Source of the DNA: Planctomycetaceae bacterium
GTDB taxonomy: Bacteria > Planctomycetota > Planctomycetia > Pirellulales > Pirellulaceae
Direction: 5' to 3'
Assembly (NCBI GenBank): GCA_002724245.1
Contig: PBOG01000230.1
Coordinates: forward strand, 1 to 52,463
DNA length: 52,463 nt
Below the pieces are notes generated by a model. That model saw only the letters and a list, made by a program, of their open reading frames with translations, had not been told where the DNA came from and ran no database searches. Below, piece by piece: positions 1 through 8,369 of this stretch. How positions within the stretch are numbered: the stretch's first letter is position 1; each line of letters begins with the position of its first letter. Position numbers and translations under genes: made by a program.

Positions 1-85
1 CGCGGACCCAGTCAGGATTGTCCTGGGCCGGCAGTGTTGCGGTGGTCAAGGTCAGGGCCAGTACGGTCAGCATCACGCGCCGCAT
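1..85 (-). CDS. Partial exported protein, N-terminal 28 residues only
   Basis: A minus-strand reading frame starts at the ATG at 85..83 and runs off the left edge of the window. The visible start is MRRVMLTVLALTLTTATLPA followed by QDNPDWVR. That is a textbook Sec signal peptide: two arginines, a hydrophobic core, and a likely cleavage site after LPA. A GGAGAA ribosome-binding sequence lies a few bases upstream of the ATG. The function cannot be told from so little sequence. The gene is divergent from the small membrane protein at 434. Confidence 0.6.
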   Translation of the reverse strand, partial: MRRVMLTVLALTLTTATLPAQDNPDWVR

Positions 86-433
86 GGTGGTTCTCCATTT
101 TCAGGCATCACGGCAAACTGAATTCCGCTCCACGGCGGGGGACAGTTTGCCGCATGGTCCCCAGGCAAGCGTTGTTCTTGGATTGCTGGCTCACTCGCTG
201 CATCCAGTAACAGTCACCATGGGGGGAGTGTAAAAGAAGTTCCATTTTACACTCGGCGCCTGCATCAGTGGTTCCTATTGTTTTTGCCAGTAGCCGAATA
301 GCCAGCCGTGATGACGTGCTTGCTGGCGGTCAAGGGCGTGGTACTTCGTTGCGCGCCGCCGATTGCGGTTGTCGCGTTGTGTGCGTTGTCATGAGCGCTC
401 GTCGGCAGTCGTAGATTTCAGGAGTGTGACTCA
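86..433. other. Intergenic region between divergent genes
   Basis: This 348-base gap separates the exported protein at the left edge from the plus-strand membrane protein at 434. I see no convincing gene in it. It holds a perfect 10-base inverted repeat at 226-254, listed separately. I could not place a convincing -35/-10 pair. Confidence 0.5.
226..254. promoter_or_regulatory. Perfect 10-bp inverted repeat, possible operator or hairpin
   Basis: The arms GAGTGTAAAA (226-235) and TTTTACACTC (245-254) are exact reverse complements around a 9-base centre, GAAGTTCCA. The AT-rich inner part stands out from the GC-rich surroundings. The site lies between two divergent genes, where a dimeric repressor operator would be expected. 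A transcribed hairpin is the alternative, but no U-tract follows the right arm. Confidence 0.4.
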
Positions 434-820
434 ATGATTACTTTATTTGCGTTTTTCTTTACCTTTTCGTTTTCGTATGTGATCACGATTGGGGTGGTCT
501 GGCTAACGGCGGATGACAATGACAACCCGTTTACCCGGTTTGGTACGAAAGGCATGTTGCTGCGCTGTGCTGCTTTCGAATTAATACCTTGGATTGCTGG
601 AATCGTTGCCATTGTGGTTATAGCGGTTGCGTCTGGCATGATGTTCATTTTTGCGGGGCTCTTGGGCCTGGCAGTGTTTCTGGGGATTATGAGCTGGGCG
701 GCTGGGCTGTTGTTTGAGCGGGAGATAGCGGACGGGCTGATTCTCTCCGTTTCGATGATTGGCGTGAACGTGGGACTGGCTTATGGTATTCCGCACATGC
801 TGAGTATGATGTTGTCGTGA
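434..820 (+). CDS. Small integral membrane protein, unknown function
   Basis: This 128-residue protein is almost entirely hydrophobic. Segments near residues 3-24, 46-70, 70-90 and 105-125 could each span the membrane, separated by short polar loops such as TADDNDNPFTRFGTKG. An AGGAG ribosome-binding site at about 420-424 supports the ATG at 434. There is no signal peptidase site, so it should stay in the membrane. I do not recognise a family. A second small membrane protein follows 86 bases downstream, so the two may be co-transcribed. Confidence 0.7.
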   Translation: MITLFAFFFTFSFSYVITIGVVWLTADDNDNPFTRFGTKGMLLRCAAFELIPWIAGIVAIVVIAVASGMMFIFAGLLGLAVFLGIMSWAAGLLFEREIADGLILSVSMIGVNVGLAYGIPHMLSMMLS

Positions 821-906
821 TGGCAACAAGCAACCGATGACAGCAGGCCAATCGACGTAGCACGCGAGTTTCAAAGCGACCCGATGGAGGCGGCAAACCA
901 CGATGA

Positions 907-1260
907 TTGAAGACGTGGGATGACTACCGGTGGGCCACGAAGGAGCTGCGGGTGTTTTTCCTGAATATCGTTTTCGCGTTGGTATGTCTGGATGTGGTTA
1001 TAGGCCTGACCGCGGTCGTCTGTTACATCCTGGTGTTGGTCAAGATGTTTCGTTACGAGGAATCGACACTGGCGATTGTCTGTCTGTTGACGACACCATT
1101 TGGGATCGGTCCAGTGATCGCGCTGATTTATGGCTGGACGATGACGCGCCAATGGGACCTGAAAGTCACCATGGTGGTCTGGTCGGTTTCGATGGGGGTC
1201 TGGGTTGTCGTTGCCTGCCTGGTACTGTTTTGGGTCGCCGCTCTGAGCGGGTCGTCGTAA
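907..1260 (+). CDS. Small integral membrane protein with probable TTG start
   Basis: The 117-residue product has about three hydrophobic spans, near residues 17-45, 56-77 and 86-113, and a charged N-terminus (MKTWDDYRWATKELR). No in-frame ATG sits at the N-terminal end. The start is most likely the TTG at 907, just after an in-frame TGA, with a GGAGG at about 886-890 upstream; the GTG at 952 is the alternative. It follows another small membrane protein on the same strand but shows no obvious similarity to it. I do not recognise a family. Confidence 0.55.
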   Translation: MKTWDDYRWATKELRVFFLNIVFALVCLDVVIGLTAVVCYILVLVKMFRYEESTLAIVCLLTTPFGIGPVIALIYGWTMTRQWDLKVTMVVWSVSMGVWVVVACLVLFWVAALSGSS

Positions 1261-1317
1261 TGGAGATCGGCTGGCATTTCCCGGCAGGGCCAGCCGCCTC
1301 GTTTGTAAACGCAGCGG

Positions 1318-2184
1318 CTAACGGTCCTGTTCCATGCGCGCCTGGCGGCGGGCGATCGCCGCCGCAATTTCCTCTTCGATGGCCGCCAGCGAGTGCAGCG
1401 GTGCCAGTGGATCGGCGCAGGGGGTGACCCGGTTGCTGTCCGGGTCCCAGTCGACCGGACCGTAACGGGCGGGTCCGGTCTGGCCGCCCAGCACGTGCCC
1501 CAACGCATCGCCCTGATTGAAGTGCCAGAATTCGAAGGGAAAGTGGATGAAGCCGTGGTCTTCCAGGACCGCCGTGATCTCCAGCCGATTGTGCAGTTCC
1601 TCCGGTGTGACGAAAGGCGAACGCATCGGTGTCCGCTCGCTCATCTCCAGGTAGGGCCCGCCCCGCCAGATTTCGCCGCCGTTCTGGCGATCGAGCACCG
1701 AGATGTCGATGGCGGATCCTGACATGTGGGTGCCGGTCTTGGGAATATTGGCAATCAACACCATGGCACGATGAAAAATCAGTTCCGATGCGGGCACTTC
1801 CCCATTATTTTCCCAGATACACTTTTCCAGAATGGCGTCGAACACGTCCTGCTTGCGGACCAGTTGTCCCTGCATTTCCAGCGACCGAAACGCGTCCTCG
1901 ATTTTCAGGATCCAGCCCCGCGCGTTCATCGCCTGGCCGACAGTGATCACCTGGTCCACCAGTCCTGCGCGGATGAAGAAGACCCGCTCCAGGTCCCCGG
2001 CGATCTTGGTGCCGGAGAATTCCATTTCCACATCGGCCGTGGCGGCGGCGTCCACAATCGAGGCGAATGGTTCGTGGCATTCTACAATTTCGAACGGCAG
2101 AACTTGCTGGATCAGGTCGTAGCCCGCCTGCATCTGCTCGGCCCAATAGGCGCGCCGCGCGGCACCGTCATTGTCAGGAGTCAT
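1318..2184 (-). CDS. D-alanyl-D-alanine dipeptidase, VanX-like (peptidase family M15D)
   Basis: VanX-type enzymes are zinc dipeptidases that cleave D-Ala-D-Ala, in peptidoglycan recycling or glycopeptide resistance. The family motif SxHxxGxAxD appears here as GTHMSGSAID, with H153 and D160 as zinc ligands. ExWH appears as EFWH, with E218 as the likely catalytic base and H221 as the third ligand. The length of about 288 residues is somewhat longer than VanX. I chose the ATG at 2184. The frame can be extended to 2298, but that stretch overlaps the end of the dehydratase gene in another frame and looks like shadow coding. No strong ribosome-binding site is visible and there is no signal peptide, so the enzyme is probably cytoplasmic. 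It lies 83 bases downstream of the enolase-superfamily gene on the same strand. Confidence 0.85.
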   Translation of the reverse strand: MTPDNDGAARRAYWAEQMQAGYDLIQQVLPFEIVECHEPFASIVDAAATADVEMEFSGTKIAGDLERVFFIRAGLVDQVITVGQAMNARGWILKIEDAFRSLEMQGQLVRKQDVFDAILEKCIWENNGEVPASELIFHRAMVLIANIPKTGTHMSGSAIDISVLDRQNGGEIWRGGPYLEMSERTPMRSPFVTPEELHNRLEITAVLEDHGFIHFPFEFWHFNQGDALGHVLGGQTGPARYGPVDWDPDSNRVTPCADPLAPLHSLAAIEEEIAAAIARRQARMEQDR

Positions 2185-2267
2185 CAGTGGATCTCGCGAG
2201 GAGGAGAGAAACCGAGCCCAGTCGCTGTGAGCTCGACGGTCAGTTGCCAGGAGGAGAGGAATTGCCT

Positions 2268-3509
2268 TTAGGTGTCTCCGACCGAACCATCGGGCCACTG
2301 CAGCGTACCCCGCGTTCTGGCGAAGGGCCGCGCTGGATGCTTTTTGGCCTCTTCTTCGTCGATGTCGATGCCCAACCCGGGGCCGGGTGGCAGAGATGCG
2401 TAACCGTCTTTGTAGGCAATGTGGACACCGCCGTAGAGATTCTCTTCCCAGGGTGCGTATTTTCGCGCCTGGTTGAACTCATGGATCACACAGTTGGTGC
2501 TGCAGGCGTTGACGTGCAGCCCAGCCAGCGTCATTACAGGGCTCTGGGCGTTGTGGAGCGCTACATCGATGAAGTGCGCGGCGGCCATCGAAGCGATCTT
2601 TTTGCATTCCGTAATCCCGCCCGCGTGAATCACGTCGGGATTGACGTAACTGACCAGGTGATGGTCGATCATCTCTTGCACACCGAACTTCATGAACTGG
2701 CTTTCTCCCTGGCACAGGGGGACCCGTACGCGATCCGATAGCCACTTCATTTTGCCGATGTCCGAGGTCAGCATCGGTTCTTCCACGAAGAAGGGCCGCA
2801 GCTCTTCAACACGGGTGCAGAATTCGAGGGCCATCTCTGGTTTGAATTGCGTATGGGCGTCGTAGAGGATATCGAAATCGTCACCACCCGCGTCGCGCAT
2901 CTGTTGCAGCCGGACGATTTCCGCTTTTACATCCCAGGGCTGTTTGATGACGCCGTTGACGGCCAGACTGGGACCTGTCTTGATGGCATTAAAACCACGT
3001 TCCTTGGCCTGGTGAACACCCTCTGCGGAACCACCGTGGATGTAGAGCCGGATCTTGTCCTTGGCGGCCCCTCCCAGGAGCTGGTAAATGGGCGCGTCGA
3101 GGACTTTGCCCGCGATATCCCAGAGTGCGATATCGACAGCGCTGACGGCGCTGTTGAGGATCGGGCCACCCCGCCACCGTGGCCAGCGGTACATGGCTTG
3201 CCAGTGCTTTTCGATCTGCAGTGGATTCTTGCCGACGATGTAGCGTTCGTGTTCCTGGATCGCTGCAATCATCGTGGCAGCACGTCCCCGGATGCCCCCT
3301 TCACCCACACCGGTGACTCCCTGGTTGGTATACAGCTTGACGAAGATGTAATTCATCGAGCCGGTCCAGACCGGGATCACTTTGAGTCCGGTGACTTTGA
3401 GGTTTTCCGGTAGTTTGGCTTGCACTTCGGGGGGAAACAGCTGGTAGCCGCCGAGCGCGTGGGCTGCGCCTGCGGCCAGGCCTGTCTTGGCAAAGGTTCT
3501 ACGGTCCAT
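2268..3509 (-). CDS. Tat-exported enolase-superfamily sugar-acid dehydratase
   Basis: This is a member of the mandelate racemase/muconate lactonising enzyme group, closest in motif pattern to D-galactonate and D-mannonate dehydratases. The first metal ligand region reads LYDAHTQF, a D-x-H pattern as in DgoD. The second ligand is in FVEEPM and the third in QGESQF. NPDVIHAGGITEC and LHNAQSP follow the DgoD-like order, the latter carrying the likely catalytic histidine. The N-terminus MDRRTFAKTGLAAGAAHALGG is a twin-arginine signal, so the enzyme should be exported folded. GGGAG precedes the ATG by 6 bases. The substrate is probably a six-carbon sugar acid, but motifs cannot fix it. It is divergent from the glycosidase-like gene at 3823. 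Confidence 0.85.
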   Translation of the reverse strand: MDRRTFAKTGLAAGAAHALGGYQLFPPEVQAKLPENLKVTGLKVIPVWTGSMNYIFVKLYTNQGVTGVGEGGIRGRAATMIAAIQEHERYIVGKNPLQIEKHWQAMYRWPRWRGGPILNSAVSAVDIALWDIAGKVLDAPIYQLLGGAAKDKIRLYIHGGSAEGVHQAKERGFNAIKTGPSLAVNGVIKQPWDVKAEIVRLQQMRDAGGDDFDILYDAHTQFKPEMALEFCTRVEELRPFFVEEPMLTSDIGKMKWLSDRVRVPLCQGESQFMKFGVQEMIDHHLVSYVNPDVIHAGGITECKKIASMAAAHFIDVALHNAQSPVMTLAGLHVNACSTNCVIHEFNQARKYAPWEENLYGGVHIAYKDGYASLPPGPGLGIDIDEEEAKKHPARPFARTRGTLQWPDGSVGDT

Positions 3510-3822
3510 CAGGGACTCCCGGATCGGTCAACAGAGTGCTGGCTATGCGCGGGGTCGCGACAACCGGGGTGGCCAAGGCGGTGCTGTCCGGTCCCCGGCC
3601 TGGTGTGCTGTGGTGCCTGCGGCCTGCGCAACGAAGCAGACAATCCTACACCACGGGTGCGCCGGTTGCACCGTCCCTGGCCCTGGAACCTGCCCTGGAA
3701 CCGGCCCTGGGATCGGCTGCCGGTGGGCGGTATCATCGAGCACAACCCGTGCCATTCTGGATCGATGTGGCAAGCGTGGTGTGCTCCGGATCTGATGGCC
3801 GTCAAACCCACAGGAGATTCCC
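3510..3822. other. Intergenic region between divergent genes, with short tandem repeats
   Basis: This 313-base gap separates the dehydratase (minus) from the secreted glycosidase-like gene (plus). I find no believable gene. Overlapping frames exist but are driven by CCCTGG-rich repeats and lack family features. The repeat at 3681-3716 is listed separately. Promoters for both flanking genes should lie here. Confidence 0.45.
3681..3716. repeat. Three imperfect 12-bp tandem units (CCCTGGAACCTG type)
   Basis: The units are CCCTGGAACCTG, CCCTGGAACCGG and CCCTGGGATCGG, preceded by a half unit CCCTGG at 3675-3680. They lie in the intergenic stretch between divergent genes. They may be slipped-strand repeats or spaced binding sites; nothing in the sequence decides. 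Confidence 0.55.
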
Positions 3823-5580
3823 ATGTGTGGCGATGCAGGTTCAGCTCGAAGGAGTGTGGTCTGGGGCACGGTGTTTTGTGCCGTCTTGGCGGTTTCCGCA
3901 GGTGCCGGAGGCACGGCGCCGCGGCAAGAGATCGTGATTCGTGATTTGCGCGTCTGCCAGCCTCAGACGGCACTGGCCGAAACGCGTCGCGCCGGAAAGT
4001 GGCAAGTGATCAGTTACGCCTCAGGTGCCATTGAGGGACACATGCTGGCGGCTCCCTCGCTGGTCGAGCCGCCTACGGTGACGCTGCCCCTGGATTACCA
4101 GGGGTGGTACCGTGTCACCGTAGGAATCTGGAACCCACTTTGGGGTTATGACGGCCGTGAGTCGGTGTTGAAACTCAAACTGACCGATGACCCCTGTTTT
4201 CGGGTTGTCAAGTCGACGGGACCGACGGGCTACAAGGGCACGATTTTACAGGAATACGAATTCGGTGCTCGTGATCTGAGCGGCCAGGATTTATTGATCA
4301 GCAAACGTAACGGTCAGAAAGGCTATCTGGCATATGTGCGGCTGGCGCCGCTGGCAGCAGACCAGGTTGCCGCGCTACTGGCGCGACGGGCAACGGCAAC
4401 CACCCGTGTCCTGGTTGCCAGTCATGATGGCAGCGGGTACCTCACACGCGGTGGTGGCATTGCGATTACCTCCCGCGCCGACATTTGGGCCGAGATTGAG
4501 CCCTACCGGCATACCGACGTCAAACGTATCAGTTGGGCCGTCAATTACAGCCACACGACGAATTGGCCCTCGCGTGTGGGGACGTTGTTCTCACGCGAGT
4601 TTATCCCTGGTAACCGGGCGGAGGCGACGTTATTTGAGACGCTCAACGGATTGATCGATCAGGGGATCAATCCTCTCCAGGAGGCTTGCCAACATGCTCA
4701 CCGTATGGGGATTGAATTCGATGCCCAGTTTCGCATGGCCCTGCTGGGCAGGACGCCACCCGATTCGCAGCAGGGCTTCGTTGCCGAGCATCCGGAGGTG
4801 CGGATGGTGGCCCGCGACGGGATCGCGATTGAAAAGGCCAGCTACGCGTTTGCTGCCACGCGGGACTTCCTGGTTTCCATGGTGCGGGATACGGTCACGC
4901 AGGTCGCAGTTGATGGCGTCACCCTGAATTTTATCCGAGGAGGTGATTACTTCGCCTTTGAGTCACCGGTGCGCGAGGCCTTTGAAGAAAAGTACGGTAG
5001 TGATGCCCGTCAGACTGAGCCGAATGATGCCCGCTTGTTACGTATTCGTGCGGCGTTCATGACACAGCTAGTGCGTGAGGTTCGCGCCGAACTCAAACGC
5101 GCGGGTCAGGAACAAAACCGGGAATTCAAGTTGCATGTGCTGGCCTATCCGACACGTGAGGTCAATTTACGCCATGGAGTCGACATTGCAGACTGGATCC
5201 AGGAGGACCTGATTGACTCCATCATGGGGCCCGGTGAGGAAGCGATCCGCGCGCTGGCCCAGCCGCACGATGTCGAGTGGATTCCCGGTGTTGGGGGGCG
5301 TAGCATTGCCAGTTACCTCCGCGCTTGGGACCGTTGGCACGGCAAAGCAGATGGCTATTTTGTCTGGGACATAGACAACGAGATCGAGAAGGCCGCGGAA
5401 TGGCAGGTACTCAGTCAGATGGGACACGACGAGGCAATGCGTGGGTTTACCAAACGCCAGCCGAGTGAACACCTGTCGACCCAACGCTTGACTGAGGTGG
5501 GAGGCGTGGAAGTGATCAAGATCGCCAATGAAGAGGCCGGCTACCCGCAGAAGTTTTTGTTCTTGTTCAGTGGCGGCTGA
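3823..5580 (+). CDS. Secreted glycoside-hydrolase-like TIM-barrel protein
   Basis: The 585-residue protein starts with a Sec signal peptide (RRSVVWGTVFCAVLAVSAGAG). Residues of about 35-185 look like a beta-sandwich accessory region. The C-terminal 390 residues resemble the glycosidase-like barrel families often annotated GHL10. Supporting pieces are a VNYSHTTNW strand, QEACQHAHRMGIEFDAQ, and the strand VDGVTLNFIRGGDYF followed by a helix in FEEKYG. These resemble a family of predicted polysaccharide-active barrels with uncertain catalytic residues. AGGAG lies 6 bases upstream of the ATG and fixes the start. It leads a run of three secreted hydrolases on the plus strand. The fold is likely; activity and substrate are unknown. 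Confidence 0.65.
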   Translation: MCGDAGSARRSVVWGTVFCAVLAVSAGAGGTAPRQEIVIRDLRVCQPQTALAETRRAGKWQVISYASGAIEGHMLAAPSLVEPPTVTLPLDYQGWYRVTVGIWNPLWGYDGRESVLKLKLTDDPCFRVVKSTGPTGYKGTILQEYEFGARDLSGQDLLISKRNGQKGYLAYVRLAPLAADQVAALLARRATATTRVLVASHDGSGYLTRGGGIAITSRADIWAEIEPYRHTDVKRISWAVNYSHTTNWPSRVGTLFSREFIPGNRAEATLFETLNGLIDQGINPLQEACQHAHRMGIEFDAQFRMALLGRTPPDSQQGFVAEHPEVRMVARDGIAIEKASYAFAATRDFLVSMVRDTVTQVAVDGVTLNFIRGGDYFAFESPVREAFEEKYGSDARQTEPNDARLLRIRAAFMTQLVREVRAELKRAGQEQNREFKLHVLAYPTREVNLRHGVDIADWIQEDLIDSIMGPGEEAIRALAQPHDVEWIPGVGGRSIASYLRAWDRWHGKADGYFVWDIDNEIEKAAEWQVLSQMGHDEAMRGFTKRQPSEHLSTQRLTEVGGVEVIKIANEEAGYPQKFLFLFSGG

Positions 5581-5748
5581 CCACGCCGTCATTACTCACC
5601 GAGTGGTCCTGCCCCAGCGCTTTCAGTGGCGTTCCAGGAAATGACCGGGAACCTAACGCCAATGCCCTGCGGCACGGGAATCCTGGTAAGTTTTTCAGTA
5701 CGGCGTTGAATGGCACGTTTACGTTCGTTCAGGAACAAGGAGCAGATG

Positions 5749-6822
5749 ATGTATTGCCGACGGTCGAGATTCCAGACGGGGTGGCTGTTTCTCTGGCTGG
5801 TTGCGACTGCCACGGCGCAATCGAACTTGCCACCACAGCGGGTCTACCAGAATCGATTGACGCGCATCGAAAATCCAAAACCTCTGTTGGCAGACCATCC
5901 CGAGTTCTTTGAACCGATCATTGAACAAACGCATTTCGAGGCACCGCCGCTGGTGGTGGACCAGGGGGCCGATCTGCACGTCCGCGCCTGGCGATTTTCG
6001 TACAACGCACGCGGAATCATCGAGATTCCCAACCACTTGAAAGCCAGTCAGACCGCGGTGATCATGGTGCATCCATGGGGAATTGATGACGGTCAGGGAT
6101 GGAATACACCTGAACCTGCCGGCGTGGCCGATTTCTGCACCGTACAAAAAAATCACCTGGCAGCGCGCCACACGCGCCAGATTGTGCGCCCGTTCATCAA
6201 TGGTTTGCGCGAAAAAGCTGCCTGCGTCATGTACAGTCTGCCGGGAGCTCGAGACCCGATTCGTCATAAACTCTACCGGTCTCTAGTGCACACACCGACT
6301 GCCGAACAGCGCCGCGCCGGGGCGGTTGAGCTGACCGCCAGGCTGCGTTCGTTTGACTACCGTGGCAAGCCGTTGCCAAAGCAGTTTTCCATCTCGCGTG
6401 ATCAGCCGGTGGTCGACTATTTTCGCCAGTTTCCCGGCTTGGATGCGGGTGCCCGGTACAACAACGCCGGCTTTTGGAGTTTGCCTGTTCCGGTGACTGC
6501 CGATGTCGATGTGCATCCCGACGACATTGTGATCTATGATGCCGAGGGCTATGGGCCACTGAAAAAGTATTTGAAAAGTCAGGGCGTTCGGCATGTACTG
6601 TTGACCGGATATGCGACAGACATGTGCTTTTGTGAGACGACTGCCGGGTACCAGAATCTTTCCAAAGACTTTAACGTGTTTCTCGTAGGCGATGCCTCGT
6701 TGGCTACATTTCCCGCCAATCGTTCTCCCCGGTTCGCAGTGAATGCCGCCATTTCGTTTGCGGCGCTCAGTCATCTGGTGACGCAAGTTTCCTGGGTCCA
6801 ATTCGATCGAGAGAACCAATGA
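5749..6822 (+). CDS. Exported isochorismatase-like cysteine hydrolase
   Basis: The family uses a cysteine nucleophile on amide, ester or vinyl-ether bonds (nicotinamidase, isochorismatase, N-carbamoylsarcosine amidase). The nucleophile elbow reads GYATDMCFCETTAGYQ, with C293 at the canonical position. FLVGDASLATFP follows, as expected for the last strand. A hydrophobic signal (FQTGWLFLWLVATATAQ) begins shortly after the start, so the protein is exported, which is unusual for the family. AAGGAG at 5737-5742 fits the second of two adjacent ATGs (5749) better than 5746; an upstream ATG at 5710 would place charged residues before the signal. It overlaps the next gene by 4 bases, indicating translational coupling. 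The substrate is unknown. Confidence 0.8.
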   Translation: MYCRRSRFQTGWLFLWLVATATAQSNLPPQRVYQNRLTRIENPKPLLADHPEFFEPIIEQTHFEAPPLVVDQGADLHVRAWRFSYNARGIIEIPNHLKASQTAVIMVHPWGIDDGQGWNTPEPAGVADFCTVQKNHLAARHTRQIVRPFINGLREKAACVMYSLPGARDPIRHKLYRSLVHTPTAEQRRAGAVELTARLRSFDYRGKPLPKQFSISRDQPVVDYFRQFPGLDAGARYNNAGFWSLPVPVTADVDVHPDDIVIYDAEGYGPLKKYLKSQGVRHVLLTGYATDMCFCETTAGYQNLSKDFNVFLVGDASLATFPANRSPRFAVNAAISFAALSHLVTQVSWVQFDRENQ

Positions 6823-8225
6823 TGAAAATGCAATGGGAACGGACAAGAAGCAGCAGCCGGGCGCGCTGGCGCTGCAGCGTCGTAACCGGATTGCTGGTGG
6901 TTGGGTTGGGCATGACCTTTGCTTCCGCGGCAGAGTGGCGCGCCGGGATCGCCCGCGCGGTGATTACGCCTGAAAAAGCGGTCTGGCTCGCCGGCTATGG
7001 GTCGAAACGCGTTCCGGATGGCAAGCTACATGACTTGTGGATGAAAGCGCTGGCCCTGGAAGATCACGCTGGTCAACGTGTGGTGTTGATCACCAGTGAT
7101 TTCCAGGGGGTTCCTAAAGGCATGAGCGATCGTGTGTTCGCGCGGCTGAAAAAGGAACAGGGGATCGAGAGAACACAGGTCATGTTCACGTTTTCCCACA
7201 ATCACTGCGGACCGCGTCTGGGAAACGATCTGGTTGACTACTACCCGGTGGAAGCAGAACAGGTGGCGCTGGTGGAGGAGTACACGACGCATATGGTGGA
7301 CCGTTGTGTGTCTATGGTGGGACAGGCACTGGCCCGTTTGGAACCCGCCGCGTTAGGGCTAGGACAGGGGAAAGCGACGTTTGCCGTGAACCGTCGCAAT
7401 AACCCGGAGGCGCAGGTTCCCGCGCTGTTAGCAGCGGGGAAACCACTCAAAGGTCCCGTTGATCACACCGTTCCTGTGCTCACAGTGACCCGCCCTGATG
7501 GCAAACTGGCGGCGGTCCTGTTTGGCTATGCCTGTCACCCGACGACACTCAGTTTTTTGACGTGGTGTGGTGACTATCCCGGATTTGCCCAACTGGCGCT
7601 GGAACGTAGTCATCCGGGAACTGTGGCCATGTTTGTGAATACGTGTGGTGGTGATCAGAATCCGTTACCGCGACGCAGTGTTGAGCTTTGCGAGAGCTAT
7701 GGAAATCGATTGGCTGTCGCGGTCGAAAAAGTCCTCAAGCAACCGCTCAAGCCTGTTTCCGCAGGAATTCATACTGCGTTTGAATACACCTCACTGCCGT
7801 ATCTGGAGGTCGTCTCGCGCGAGAAACTACTTGGTTTGCTTCAGGACCGGAATGCGATTCGGGCCCGTTGGGCTGCCCGCATGCTGAGCCGTCTGGATAA
7901 GAACGGCACGTTTCCCAAGACGTATCCTTACCCGATCCATGCCTGGCGCCTGGGAAATGAGATGCTGATGATCGGGATGGGGGCTGAATCGGTGGTCGAC
8001 TATGCGCTTCGATTTAAGCGCGAGTTTGGTCCGGGTACCTGGGTTTGCGGTTATGCGGACGACATGATTGCCTATATCCCCTCTCGCAGAGTGTGGGAAG
8101 AGGGAGGCTATGAAGGTGGTTCTTATCTTTACGAGTACGGCCGACCGGCGTTTCGTTGGTCGGGTGATATCGAAGATCAGATCAGCGGAGTGGTCCACCG
8201 CCTGGTGAAACAGGTACGTCCCTGA
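6819..8225 (+). CDS. Exported neutral/alkaline ceramidase-like hydrolase
   Basis: This protein matches the N-terminal zinc amidase domain of neutral/alkaline ceramidases, which hydrolyse N-acyl bonds in ceramides. The opening after the signal peptide reads WRAGIARAVITPE, typical of the family. The metal site SHNHCGP supplies H127 and H129, and FGYACHPTTL and NTCGGDQNP correspond to further active-site strands. The 468-residue length is shorter than full ceramidases, which carry an extra C-terminal immunoglobulin-like domain. Many planctomycete proteins of this short type have unknown, probably non-ceramide substrates. Its ATG overlaps the preceding stop (ATGA). A second ATG one codon later is equally possible. 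Confidence 0.8.
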   Translation: MMKMQWERTRSSSRARWRCSVVTGLLVVGLGMTFASAAEWRAGIARAVITPEKAVWLAGYGSKRVPDGKLHDLWMKALALEDHAGQRVVLITSDFQGVPKGMSDRVFARLKKEQGIERTQVMFTFSHNHCGPRLGNDLVDYYPVEAEQVALVEEYTTHMVDRCVSMVGQALARLEPAALGLGQGKATFAVNRRNNPEAQVPALLAAGKPLKGPVDHTVPVLTVTRPDGKLAAVLFGYACHPTTLSFLTWCGDYPGFAQLALERSHPGTVAMFVNTCGGDQNPLPRRSVELCESYGNRLAVAVEKVLKQPLKPVSAGIHTAFEYTSLPYLEVVSREKLLGLLQDRNAIRARWAARMLSRLDKNGTFPKTYPYPIHAWRLGNEMLMIGMGAESVVDYALRFKREFGPGTWVCGYADDMIAYIPSRRVWEEGGYEGGSYLYEYGRPAFRWSGDIEDQISGVVHRLVKQVRP

Positions 8226-8369
8226 GCACTCCGTATCGATACCTACTGTATCGGCCGGGGTTGCACAGCTGGGCGCGTGGAATAGTCGGTGCCAACGCAT
8301 CCGCAGGCTAGAGCGCGCACGGGTGGTTGCTGGGAACGTCGTTACCGGGAAACCCCGTTGTGGGGAAGG

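Noticed and set aside
2185-2298. N-terminal extension of the VanX-like frame
   Set aside because: It overlaps the end of the dehydratase gene in another frame and resembles shadow coding.
3420-3973. Several open frames across the 3510-3822 gap
   Set aside because: They are produced by repeated CCCTGG sequence and overlap the ends of real genes. No family features or ribosome-binding sites.
8226-8369. Possible terminator between the ceramidase-like and M3 genes
   Set aside because: I could not find a stable stem followed by a U-tract.
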